From JBLHLB01 sp047618505 (GTDB taxonomy: Bacteria > Planctomycetota > UBA1135 > GCA-002686595): DNA of 21,570 nt. The position numbers were made by a program, and so were the translations under genes. The notes below the pieces were generated by a model, which worked only from the letters and a program-made list of their open reading frames with translations, made no database searches and was not told where the DNA came from. Positions 1 through 7,985 of this stretch are shown here, in pieces. The DNA is taken from positions 1 through 21,570 of the forward strand of contig JBLHLB010000030.1 in NCBI GenBank assembly GCA_047618505.1. Direction: 5' to 3'. How positions within the stretch are numbered: position 1 is the first letter of the stretch; every line of letters begins with the position of its first letter.

Positions 1-30
1 GGCCCCGCGACGCATTTGCGTCGCGGGGCC
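1..30 (-). terminator. Perfect 13-bp hairpin, probable terminator
   Basis: Positions 1-13 and 18-30 are exact reverse complements around the 4-nt loop ATTT. The stem is almost pure G/C. It lies about 55 nt beyond the stop codon of the propeller/PKD gene, which reads leftward, so it would act as its transcription terminator. The bases that would follow it on the minus strand lie outside the window, so a U-tract cannot be checked. It could also terminate a gene converging from the left. Confidence 0.6.
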
Positions 31-37
31 CGCGCAA

Positions 38-62
38 TAGATCCCGAGTAGTAGATCCCGAG
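38..62. repeat. Short tandem direct repeat TAGATCCCGAG
   Basis: The 11-mer TAGATCCCGAG occurs at 38-48 and again at 52-62, a 14-nt period, between the terminator hairpin and the stop codon of the PKD gene. It is probably a replication-slippage duplication. No function is evident. Confidence 0.5.
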
Positions 63-84
63 GATCATCCCGAAGGATCGCTAA

Positions 85-3000
85 CTACAGGCCGAGGATC
101 AGATCCAGGGCGTTCGTGAGGATCGAGGGATTGTTGACGAAGCCTTGGGTGTAGACCGACAGGCCGATCAGGGCCATCTCGTTCGGCACGGGGTTGTTGT
201 GTGTCGCAACGCCACCGATAGCGGCTCCGATCGACAACAGGAAGAATTCAGAGGTGGGATCGACAAGCAACTCACCGAAGACCGTGGGCGCCTGGGCGGG
301 TGCGGCGTAGCCGAAGACGAAGCTGAGGGCACCGCCGCCGACGGCACCGGAGTCCAGGCTCGAAATCCAAGCCGTGCCGATGATCGGCAACGTGACAGTG
401 TTGAAGATGTCAGGATTCGTGCCGCTGCCGTTGCGCTTGGTGACAGAGGCATTCTGGTCGACTGTCGCCATCACGTAGCCGACCTTCGTTTCCGAATCGG
501 ATCCATTGTCGTCCGTGGCGGAGAGGATCACCGTGTAGGTGCCCGGCGCCGTGTAGAGGTGAGTCGGGTTCTGCGCTGTAGAAGAACCACCGTCACCGAA
601 GTTCCAGGCCCAACCGGTGATGCCGGCCGCCGAGGAGGAGGAAAGGTCCGTGAAGTTCACGGACAAGGGGGCGTCGCCGACGAGGGGCGAGCCAACAAAG
701 TCGGCGATCGGTTGGGGAGTTCCACCATCGATCGTTATGTCGCCGGTCCAGGTGGACCAGTTGCCTTCGCTGTACTCGTGGTGCGACCAGAAGCGGTTGT
801 CGTCAGAGGGGTCGATCACGAGACCGGAGTAGTCGCCGTAGCGACTGCCGCTGTAGCTGACTGCACTGATCTGGATCGGGCAGGGGTCGACGAAGTCAGA
901 TGTGCCGGCGAACCGGGTTACGTACTCGATCGAAGGGAATTCGTTCGCGGAGGAGCGGTTGTAGGCAATCACGGCGTCGCCGTTGGCGTTGACCGCAATC
1001 TCGCCGAACCAGTTGTAGATGCCGCTGCCGAGGTCTATGTCGCCTTGGTTCAGCACGGCCGGGTTCGAGCCACTGGTGGGCCAACCGTTGAGGTCGATCT
1101 CGTACCAGCGCACGCGGGCAATTCCGCCAGCGGCCACGTTGTGGGTCGCCCAGAGGACGTCGTCGCGGACGACGCCATGCTTGATGCGGTTGTCAATCGT
1201 TGCGAGACGGTTGGATGTTCCCATCTGCACTGCGTCGGGCGGCGAAGAGAAGGACGAAACCGCGACAGTGAAACTGGTCACCGAAGGCGTGGTTGTCGGA
1301 TTCGTGATGGCCTGCAGCTTTAGAGTGCTGCCACCGCTGAAGCCTGCGGAGATGAAGTACCCCGTACTTCCAGCGTCATAGCGCTTGATGGCTCCCAAGG
1401 ACTGCAAGCCGCTGCTCATCTGAACAGACGGAATGCTTGTTATGGCAACGCCGGACTCGACCACTGTACGGTCGAAGATGTAGGCCCGGTTACCGCCGCC
1501 GTTGAAGCAGTCGGTCGTAACGAAGTAGGCGTCTTGGTTGAAGCCAAGGTTCGGGAAGTCCGGGAAGTTGCAGGTCGGGCTGACCTGGACACGGTACTTG
1601 TGCCAGTCATTGGTGTTTGACGGGCTGCTGCTGGTGGATGCCGCGAAGACAAACAGGTCCGTGGATGCAATCTCGGAGTTCATCATGAAGAACCGGTCCG
1701 AGTGCGTGTTGTAGGTGTTGACCGGGTCGAAGATGAAATCCTCTCCACCCTGGGCGCCCCAGAAGCCTGCGGCACCGTTGGTGTTCAGGTCCATCAGCTG
1801 GCCACCGGACTTGTCGAAGATCCGGATGCGGCCGTTGACCTGGGTGACGATGCGGTCGGGTCCGACGGCGATGTCCGGGTCCGGGGGCAAGAACTGCGTC
1901 TGGGTGTGGGCGCGGAAACCGGTGCTGGCGTTGTTGCCGAAGGGCGCCGGGGTCGAGGGCAGGTTGCGCAAGCCAAGCGGAATGATGTCCGGCTTGATCT
2001 TGTCGTCCGTGAACTGCTCGTGGGTCAAACCCGCGAGGGCAGGCATTGCCTGAACTGCGGCAGGGGCGGGGAAGTCCATGCCCTTCGGCGCGAAGAGGCT
2101 GACACCGACACCGCTGCCGTCGCCGACAGTGGCACCACTCCAAGCGACAGCCAACTGATCGAGACCGGTCCAGACGGCGTGACGCGCACTCTGGCCAGAC
2201 TGCATGGTGCGTGCACCGGCGTTGTCTTCGGCGATGACAAAGGTCTCGCCCTCGGCCGCACCATCGTTGTTGAAGAACTGGGCACGGACTTCGACCTTCT
2301 TAAGGTTCTCCTGTCCTTCGCGCTCGACATTCGAGTGGTGGTTGTAGGCCACGGCGAAGCGGCCATCGGGGGCCACGATTGCGGTGGCGCCGGAGAGGTA
2401 GCCCATGGCTTGGGACTGTACGACGAAGGCTTCGCCTTGGGCTTTGCCCTCTGCGTCGAAGCGGCGACCGTAGACGTCGGTGCTGCCCGTGTTCCGGTCT
2501 GCGCTCATCCACGCGACCAGAATGTTGCCGGCGTCGTCTACATCGAGGCTGGCCTCAAAGTCGTAACGTCCTTCCTTCGAAACACCGAGGGCTAGGGCCG
2601 TTTGCGTTCCGTCCTGTGCGAGGCGCATGCCCCTGAGTCCGGCGGGGCGCCCAAGGTCGTCAAAGGATCCCCAGGTGACGGCGAAGCCGCCGCCGGGCAG
2701 GGCTGCGACATCGGGCATACGCACGAAGGATGCCTCACTGTCGAGGGTCACCACCTTGCCCATGGTGCCGTCGGCGGCGACCTGACGAGCTTCGATGACG
2801 TTGGACGTGGAGCCTGTGGTGCGGGTCCAGACCACGAGTGCGTCGCCATTGCCATCGACCGCGATGACCGGATCCTGGAAGTAGGCGCTGCTGTGCTCAC
2901 CGACGATCAGCTCGGAGCCGGTGACGTCAAAGCCGTTCTCACCGTCAACCAAGCGACGCACGAAGACGCCGTTCTTGTTGGTGTTGGGAAGTGTGGAACT

Positions 3001-3366
3001 CCAGGTCGCCCAGCCCGTACCGTTCGGACCGAAGGCCAAACTCGGGTCGCTCTGGTTGCCCTCAAGCGTCTCATTGATGTGCAGCTCGGTCCCGATCGGG
3101 CGACCGAGGGGGTCGAGCAGCTGCGCGAAGACACCGTAGGTGCCCAGCTCTTGGCGACGGCTCGCCCAGGCCACAAGCATGCGACCCTTGGAGTCGACGG
3201 CCAAGGAGGCGTCCTCCTGGCTGCTTTGTGTGAACGTGTTGGCGCGCATCTCGATGCGCTGGTGAGTATCCAGGGGGCTCGTGAAGAGCTCAGTGGCTTC
3301 CATGTCGCCGCCGAAGCTGCCCATAAAGGCAAGGATCGGAGTCGACCAAAGAGTGGTGCTGATCAT
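85..3366 (-). CDS. Secreted seven-blade propeller / PKD-domain protein
   Basis: The product has 1093 residues. Residues 50-410 hold seven copies of a 50-60 residue repeat ending in a V/A-W or A-Y strand motif (starts near 52, 107, 165, 217, 271, 327 and 394; for example LAVDSKGRMLVAWAS), which suggests a seven-bladed beta-propeller. Residues 500-860 look like a second all-beta module with aromatic and Asn/Asp-rich loops. A PKD domain follows at about 886-968, with the hallmark WNFGDG and a typical TYTVILSATDDNG strand. The last 125 residues (969-1093) form a separate beta-rich, hydrophobic domain ending NALDLILGL, of a kind I associate with planctomycete secreted proteins. Its role is unknown but could be surface attachment or sorting. 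The protein probably acts outside the cytoplasm. The N-terminus is odd: residues 1-20 are moderately hydrophobic with no positive charge, a stop lies two codons upstream, and there is no Shine-Dalgarno, so export and exact start are uncertain. No catalytic motif was recognised. Confidence 0.8.
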   Translation of the reverse strand: MISTTLWSTPILAFMGSFGGDMEATELFTSPLDTHQRIEMRANTFTQSSQEDASLAVDSKGRMLVAWASRRQELGTYGVFAQLLDPLGRPIGTELHINETLEGNQSDPSLAFGPNGTGWATWSSTLPNTNKNGVFVRRLVDGENGFDVTGSELIVGEHSSAYFQDPVIAVDGNGDALVVWTRTTGSTSNVIEARQVAADGTMGKVVTLDSEASFVRMPDVAALPGGGFAVTWGSFDDLGRPAGLRGMRLAQDGTQTALALGVSKEGRYDFEASLDVDDAGNILVAWMSADRNTGSTDVYGRRFDAEGKAQGEAFVVQSQAMGYLSGATAIVAPDGRFAVAYNHHSNVEREGQENLKKVEVRAQFFNNDGAAEGETFVIAEDNAGARTMQSGQSARHAVWTGLDQLAVAWSGATVGDGSGVGVSLFAPKGMDFPAPAAVQAMPALAGLTHEQFTDDKIKPDIIPLGLRNLPSTPAPFGNNASTGFRAHTQTQFLPPDPDIAVGPDRIVTQVNGRIRIFDKSGGQLMDLNTNGAAGFWGAQGGEDFIFDPVNTYNTHSDRFFMMNSEIASTDLFVFAASTSSSPSNTNDWHKYRVQVSPTCNFPDFPNLGFNQDAYFVTTDCFNGGGNRAYIFDRTVVESGVAITSIPSVQMSSGLQSLGAIKRYDAGSTGYFISAGFSGGSTLKLQAITNPTTTPSVTSFTVAVSSFSSPPDAVQMGTSNRLATIDNRIKHGVVRDDVLWATHNVAAGGIARVRWYEIDLNGWPTSGSNPAVLNQGDIDLGSGIYNWFGEIAVNANGDAVIAYNRSSANEFPSIEYVTRFAGTSDFVDPCPIQISAVSYSGSRYGDYSGLVIDPSDDNRFWSHHEYSEGNWSTWTGDITIDGGTPQPIADFVGSPLVGDAPLSVNFTDLSSSSAAGITGWAWNFGDGGSSTAQNPTHLYTAPGTYTVILSATDDNGSDSETKVGYVMATVDQNASVTKRNGSGTNPDIFNTVTLPIIGTAWISSLDSGAVGGGALSFVFGYAAPAQAPTVFGELLVDPTSEFFLLSIGAAIGGVATHNNPVPNEMALIGLSVYTQGFVNNPSILTNALDLILGL

Positions 3367-3557
3367 TTGGTTCTACGCGGATGAGAGAAGTGGAGGTGGC
3401 GCGCTCAACCGTCCACAGTTCCAGCTCCCGGCGCATGCCTTCAACGTCCTGTGGACGAGGCTGGCCAGGATCAATCCTGGAGGTGGCCAAGGGGAGCTGG
3501 GGAGGGGGCAGGCGGAATCGCGCTCGTCAATCGAGTATAGGGACGGCCTTGGATACC

Positions 3558-3589
3558 GGGGGGTTCCACCGGAGGAGTCGGAACTCCCC
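3558..3589. terminator. 10-bp GC hairpin, plus-strand terminator-like
   Basis: GGGGGGTTCC at 3558-3567 pairs with GGAACTCCCC at 3580-3589 over a 12-nt loop. Read on the plus strand the stem is continuous, with one G-U pair, and is followed by TTT. Read on the minus strand the same position is an A-C mismatch. There is no plus-strand gene to its left that needs a terminator, so it may protect the PKD gene promoter region or be a relic. Confidence 0.4.
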
Positions 3590-3687
3590 TTTCGGCACCT
3601 GGCTAGCTTGGCTCATGGGACAAGTCCCGCGAGAAGTGGCGGAGCGGCTCTGCGTGCCCTCAGAAGGCCCCCACTGGCGTCCACGGA

Positions 3688-3717
3688 GCCCCCTCCCTCG
3701 GGTGAGTAGGAGGGGGC
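3688..3717. repeat. 9-bp GC inverted repeat (hairpin)
   Basis: GCCCCCTCC at 3688-3696 is an exact reverse complement of GGAGGGGGC at 3709-3717, with a 12-nt loop. It lies about 170 nt beyond the metH stop and 320 nt upstream of the PKD gene start. It could be a metH terminator or part of a structured leader of the PKD transcript. No T-tract follows on either strand. Confidence 0.45.
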
Positions 3718-3889
3718 GCCCGCGATCATGGGTTGTTGATAAAGGTGACAAAAGACACCCCCATCGACGCCGCCGCATCCCCAAGCGATCGTGTTGTCTT
3801 ATTTACGGACCGAGGGCCTCACTCAGCAGCTCCCGCGGCACACTCCGCGGCTCCCTAATTGTAGCCCTAGGGCTGCCGCACCATTCGCC

Positions 3890-6800
3890 CTAGCTCGCGT
3901 CCGGATCGTAGGCCAGATAGGGATTCAGCCAGTGCACCGCTTCGTCCAGGCTAAGTCCCGTGCGTGTCGCGTAATCCTCTACTTGATCGCGTCCGATGCG
4001 GCCGATGGAGAAGTAGCGCGAGGCGGGATTGCCGAAGTAGATTCCGCTGATGCTGGCGGCCGGCAACATGGCGCAACTCTCGGTCAGCACAAGCCCGACC
4101 TTGTCTGCCTCCAGGATGCGGAACAGCGTGCGTTTCGGTGTGTGGTCTGGGCAGGCCGGATAACCGAAGGCGGGGCGGATTCCCTGGTAGCGTTCCTTAC
4201 GGATGTCCTCACCGCTGAGGTGTTCCTTGGCACCGAAGCCCCATTCCTTGCGCACGCGCAGGTGGAGCCACTCGGCGAATGCCTCAGCCATGCGATCGGC
4301 AAGGGCCTTGACCAAGATTGAGTCGTAGTCGTTGCGGTCGTCCTGGAAAGCCTTGGCGAATTCCTCCGCGCCAATGCCGGCAGTGAGGGCGAAGGTTCCC
4401 AGCCAATCCGTAAGCCCAGAGTCGATCGGCGCTACGAAGTCAGCCAGGGAGCGGTTGGGCTTGTCGTCGGGCATGATCGACTGTTGGCGAAGCATCGGGA
4501 TGCGAGCCAATTCCGCCGTGCGTGTTGTGTCAGTCCACAGGACGATGTCGTCGCCGTCGGAGTTGGCCGGGTGGAAGGCGTAGACACCGTCGGCGCGCAG
4601 GCGCTTTTCGGTGAAAATGCGCTCGAGCATCGCCTGGGCATTCTCGTAGAGATCCGTTGCGGCTTCACCGATCTTCGGATCCTCTAGGATCTGCGGGAAG
4701 CGACCCTTCAGCTCCCAGGCGTTGAAGAAGAAAGTCCAGTCTATGAAGCGCGCAATCTCCCGCAGGTCGATGTCGCGCAGTTCACGCCGTCCGGAGAACT
4801 CCGGCGTGGGCAGTTGTTCCTCGGCCCAATCGATGCTTGCCGCGTTGGCGCGCGCTTGTTTCAGGGTCAAGATAGGCTTCTTGAGCTTGTTGCGGTAGCG
4901 TTCGCGTTCACGCTCTTGCATCTTGACGTTCTCGGCGGCGTAGTCCCCGCGCCTATCTTCATCCAGCAGGGTGGATACCACATTCACGGAGCGTGACGCG
5001 TCGTGGACGTGGATGATCGGTTGGTCGAACACCGGCGCGATCTTGACGGCTGTGTGTTGCTTGCTCGTGGTCGCACCGCCAATGAGTAGCGGTAGCTTCA
5101 GGTTACGCCGCTTCATTTCTGCGGCCACATTGACCATCTCGTCGAGGGAGGGCGTGATCAATCCAGAGAGCCCGATCATGTCCGCACCGTGCACTACGGC
5201 GGCATCGAGAATCTTGTCGGCCGGCACCATCACTCCGAGGTCAATGACTTCGTAGTTGTTGCAGCCCAAGACCACGGCCACGATGTTCTTGCCGATGTCG
5301 TGCACGTCTCCTTTGACCGTCGCCATGACGATGCGCCCCTGGCTCTTGACAGTCCCGCCGGAGGCGATGATGTCAGCGCGCTCCGTCTCCATGAAGGGGT
5401 CGAGATAGGCCACCGCCTTCTTCATGGCGCGCGCGCTCTTAACCACCTGGGGCAGGAACATCTTGCCGGCGCCAAAGAGGTCGCCCACGATCCCCATTCC
5501 GTCCATCAAAGGTCCTTCAATGACCTCCAGCGGGCGTTCGAAGCCAACTCGAGCTTCCTCGGTGTCTTCTTCAATGTAGTCGATGATGCCGTGGACGAGC
5601 GCGTGGGAAAGGCGCTCGGCAACGGGCTTCTCGCGCCAGGAGAGGTCCACCACTCGCTTCTTGCCGCCTCCGGTGACCTGGCTCGCGAAGGTGACCAGTC
5701 GCTCGGTGGCATCACTGCGCCGATGGAAGATCACGTCCTCCACGTGCTCGAGGAGATCCTTCGGGATGTCCTCGTAGACCACCAGCTGCCCGGCATTGAC
5801 GATGCCCATATCGAGCCCCGCGCGGATGGCGTGGAACAGGAAGGCAGAGTGCATCGCCTCACGCACAACATTGTTGCCACGGAAGGAAAAGGACAGGTTG
5901 GAGATGCCACCGGAAATGTGCACGCCGGGGCAGCGCTTCTTGATCTGACGACAGGCGTCGATGAAGGCCATGGCGTAGGTGTCGTGCTCTTCGATACCGG
6001 TGGCGACAGCCAAGACGTTGGGGTCGAAGATGATGTCTTCGGGGGGGAAGTCGGCCTTGTCCACTAATATGCGATAGGCGCGCTCGCAAATCTCCACCTT
6101 GCGCTCCGCCGTGTCCGCTTGACCGACCTCATCAAAGGCCATTACGACGGCGCCTGCACCGAAGCGGCGGATCGTGCGCGCCTTCTCCAGGAAGTCATCC
6201 TCGCCTTCCTTGAGAGAGATGGAGTTGACGATTCCCTTGCCCTGCAGGCAGCGCAGCCCGACCTCCAGGACCGACCAGCGCGAGCTGTCAATCATGATGG
6301 GGATACGCGCGATCTCCGGTTCCGAAGCGATCAGATTTAGAAAGGTGTGCATGCATGCTTCGGAATCCAACATGCCCTCGTCCATGTTCACATCGAGGAT
6401 GTTGGCACCGCCACGCACCTGGTCGACGGCGACCTCCAGGGCCGTTTCCATGTCGTCGGCCTGGATCAACTTGCGAAAGCGCGCCGAGCCTGTGACGTTG
6501 GTACGTTCCCCGATCATCAGGAATCCGGACGCGTCCGTGATCTTGAGCGGCTCCAATCCACTGAAACGCGAATCGCGGACCTTCTCAAAGGTCGGCACCT
6601 TGCGTGGCGCAACCTTGGAAACGCCCTTCACGATAGCCTTGATGTGCGCGGGCGTTGTCCCGCAGCATCCACCGACGAAGTTGACGATTCCGCCGGTGGC
6701 GAACTCACCCAGGAGGCCGCCGGTTTCCCCCGGGGTTTCGTCATACTCACCAAAGGCGTTCGGCAAACCCGCATTGGGGTAGCTCGACACGTAGCAGTTC

Positions 6801-7651
6801 GCCAGTCGCGACAACTCCGCCACGTAGGGGCGCATGTCCTTTGCACCCAGGGAACAGTTCACGCCCACGGCCAAGGGATTCGTGTGTTCAACAGACACCA
6901 GGAAGGCCTCAACGGTCTGGCCAGAAAGCGTACGGCCACTGGCGTCGGTGATGGCGACGGAGATGATCACCGGGAGCTTGGTGCCGAGCTCTTCCTGGAC
7001 CCTTGTGACGGCAAAGAGAGCCGCTTTCGCATTGAGCGTGTCGAAGATCGTTTCGACCAACAGAATATCAACACCACCCTCAATCAAACTGCGCACCTGT
7101 TCGTCATAGGCCAGAACGACTTGGTCCCAGGTCACCGCACGATAGGCGGGGTCCTCTACCTTGGGCGACAGCGAGAGCGTGCGGTTTGTCGGCCCGATGG
7201 AACCGGCCACGAAGCGCGGTTGGTCCGGTGTCTTCGCCGTCCAACGATCCGCGCATTCCCGCGCGACCCGTGCTGCGGCCAAGTTGATGTCGCGCACATG
7301 CGCTTCCATCGAATAGTCGGTCTGGCCGATGCTGGTGGCACTGAAGGTATTGGTCTCCAGGATGTCACAGCCAGCCTCCAGGAATTCGTCGTGCACCCGC
7401 GCGAGGACATCGGGGCGCGTAATCGAGAGCACGTCGTGGTTGCCCTTCAGGTCGCAGCCATGGTCTCGATAGGCCTCGCCGCGATAGTCCGCCTCCGTCA
7501 AACCCGCCTGCTGCATCATGGTTCCCATGGCCCCGTCGAAGACGAGGATGCGCTCGGCCAGGTGCGACTCAAGCTGGGCCCGAATGGCTTGGCCGTCACG
7601 GGCATCCGCGGGGGTGTTTGCGGTAGAAGAGGAGTGCGCTTGTCTGGACAT
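3890..7651 (-). CDS. metH: Cobalamin-dependent methionine synthase MetH
   Basis: MetH transfers a methyl group from 5-methyltetrahydrofolate to homocysteine via enzyme-bound cobalamin, in the cytoplasm. With the chosen start the protein has 1253 residues, close to the usual 1200-1250, and all modules are present. The homocysteine domain (about 30-345) has the zinc ligands Cys266 (VNCSLG) and Cys329-Cys330 (GGCCGTTPAHI). The pterin domain (about 370-640) has FLMIGERTNVTGS. A helical cap spans about 665-755. The B12 domain (about 765-900) has DVHDIG with the axial His784. The SAM-dependent reactivation domain (about 930-1253) has RPAFGYPACPDH. The frame is open to 7873, but residues before MSRQAHSS are low-complexity and non-homologous, so the start is placed at 7651; 7669 is an alternative. 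Neither start has a clear Shine-Dalgarno. It appears monocistronic, with terminator-like hairpins on both sides and no metF next to it. Confidence 0.97.
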   Translation of the reverse strand: MSRQAHSSSTANTPADARDGQAIRAQLESHLAERILVFDGAMGTMMQQAGLTEADYRGEAYRDHGCDLKGNHDVLSITRPDVLARVHDEFLEAGCDILETNTFSATSIGQTDYSMEAHVRDINLAAARVARECADRWTAKTPDQPRFVAGSIGPTNRTLSLSPKVEDPAYRAVTWDQVVLAYDEQVRSLIEGGVDILLVETIFDTLNAKAALFAVTRVQEELGTKLPVIISVAITDASGRTLSGQTVEAFLVSVEHTNPLAVGVNCSLGAKDMRPYVAELSRLANCYVSSYPNAGLPNAFGEYDETPGETGGLLGEFATGGIVNFVGGCCGTTPAHIKAIVKGVSKVAPRKVPTFEKVRDSRFSGLEPLKITDASGFLMIGERTNVTGSARFRKLIQADDMETALEVAVDQVRGGANILDVNMDEGMLDSEACMHTFLNLIASEPEIARIPIMIDSSRWSVLEVGLRCLQGKGIVNSISLKEGEDDFLEKARTIRRFGAGAVVMAFDEVGQADTAERKVEICERAYRILVDKADFPPEDIIFDPNVLAVATGIEEHDTYAMAFIDACRQIKKRCPGVHISGGISNLSFSFRGNNVVREAMHSAFLFHAIRAGLDMGIVNAGQLVVYEDIPKDLLEHVEDVIFHRRSDATERLVTFASQVTGGGKKRVVDLSWREKPVAERLSHALVHGIIDYIEEDTEEARVGFERPLEVIEGPLMDGMGIVGDLFGAGKMFLPQVVKSARAMKKAVAYLDPFMETERADIIASGGTVKSQGRIVMATVKGDVHDIGKNIVAVVLGCNNYEVIDLGVMVPADKILDAAVVHGADMIGLSGLITPSLDEMVNVAAEMKRRNLKLPLLIGGATTSKQHTAVKIAPVFDQPIIHVHDASRSVNVVSTLLDEDRRGDYAAENVKMQERERERYRNKLKKPILTLKQARANAASIDWAEEQLPTPEFSGRRELRDIDLREIARFIDWTFFFNAWELKGRFPQILEDPKIGEAATDLYENAQAMLERIFTEKRLRADGVYAFHPANSDGDDIVLWTDTTRTAELARIPMLRQQSIMPDDKPNRSLADFVAPIDSGLTDWLGTFALTAGIGAEEFAKAFQDDRNDYDSILVKALADRMAEAFAEWLHLRVRKEWGFGAKEHLSGEDIRKERYQGIRPAFGYPACPDHTPKRTLFRILEADKVGLVLTESCAMLPAASISGIYFGNPASRYFSIGRIGRDQVEDYATRTGLSLDEAVHWLNPYLAYDPDAS

Positions 7652-7660
7652 GGACGGCTC

Positions 7661-7719
7661 TATCGGCATTTGGGGCGCGGAGCGCGATGTTGCCCCGCAC
7701 ACATCAATGTATCGGCATT
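7661..7719. repeat. Paired 10-bp direct repeat in metH leader
   Basis: TATCGGCATT occurs at 7661-7670 and 7710-7719, 49 bp apart, directly upstream of the metH start (AATGCCGATA when read in the metH direction). The position and near five-turn spacing would suit a regulator binding at two sites, but a 10-mer repeated twice could also be chance. Confidence 0.35.
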
Positions 7720-7891
7720 CCTCGATATGTGAAGCATTCGAGCTGAAACTAGAGCGCAGATTGCTCAAAACTGTGGGGCGGCGCCACCGCGAATCAGTCT
7801 CGCCAGATGCACCATCGTTCGGCTTGCCACCCCCGTGGCCCCCAGCTGGCCCATCCGCAGGGCCCCCTCGCAACTGCGAACCCTACGAACA

Positions 7892-7935
7892 GAGCCGAAT
7901 GGCCCGCGCGATTTGCTGCGCGGACCATCCGGCTC
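7892..7935 (-). terminator. 18-bp imperfect hairpin after norZ
   Basis: GAGCCGAATGGCCCGCGC at 7892-7909 pairs with the segment 7918-7935 around an 8-nt loop, with only two of 18 positions differing. Both are G-U compatible on one strand or the other. It sits 50 nt beyond the norZ stop and most likely ends the ric-norZ transcript and insulates metH. There is no long U-tract, so it may act through Rho-assisted pausing or as a 3'-end stabiliser. Confidence 0.6.
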
Positions 7936-7985
7936 GTTCTCAATTGGGCCTCTTGGGCCCCAGGTTTGATGTCGAGGCTTGGCCC

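Larger units (their letters stand above)
3367..3889. other. Gene-free 523-bp stretch with GC hairpins
   Basis: No convincing coding sequence lies between the metH stop and the start of the PKD gene. The open frames on the plus strand here have no Shine-Dalgarno and low-complexity Arg/Pro/Ser products. The stretch should hold the metH 3' end and the PKD promoter. Just past the metH stop are a 12-nt perfect palindrome (3863-3874) and a 6-bp stem, CCGCGG-6nt-CCGCGG (3833-3850); either may weakly end metH transcription. Two stronger hairpins are listed separately. A minus-strand TATACT at 3539-3534 resembles a -10 box but has no good -35 partner. Confidence 0.6.
7652..7985 (-). other. metH leader / norZ 3' region, 334 bp without a gene
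   Basis: This gap lies between the norZ stop and the chosen metH start. Its norZ-proximal part carries the long hairpin at 7892-7935 and a weak 5-bp stem at 7946-7960. Its metH-proximal part must hold the metH promoter and leader. I looked for cobalamin, SAM and SAH riboswitch cores and did not recognise one. A 10-bp direct repeat in the leader is listed separately. Confidence 0.55.

Noticed and set aside
145..1323. 392-codon plus-strand open frame opposite the PKD gene
   Set aside because: The product is Arg/Val/Gly-rich with no family features. It is antisense to a strongly supported gene and is a by-product of high GC third positions.
3630..3720. tRNA-Ser-like stretch (AGTGGCGGAGCGG)
   Set aside because: The D-arm-like string is not followed by a plausible anticodon arm, a GGTTCGAATC T-arm or a matching acceptor stem.
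3381..3893. Plus-strand 170-codon frame in the gap after metH
   Set aside because: The product is Arg/Ser/Pro-rich with no homology features. It has no ribosome-binding site and runs across hairpins and the metH 3' end.
5189..7732. Two long plus-strand open frames (292 and 461 codons) opposite metH
   Set aside because: They mirror conserved metH coding sequence and show no domains or ribosome-binding sites.
7652..7873. N-terminal 74-residue extension of MetH
   Set aside because: The extra residues are low-complexity, precede the conserved homocysteine domain by far more than in the family, and overlap the leader repeats.
7652..7900. Cobalamin, SAM or SAH riboswitch ahead of metH
   Set aside because: I searched by eye for the B12 box, the SAM-I core and the SAH core. 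The GC-rich stems at 7741-7850 only loosely resemble a cobalamin core, so no call is made without a covariance search.
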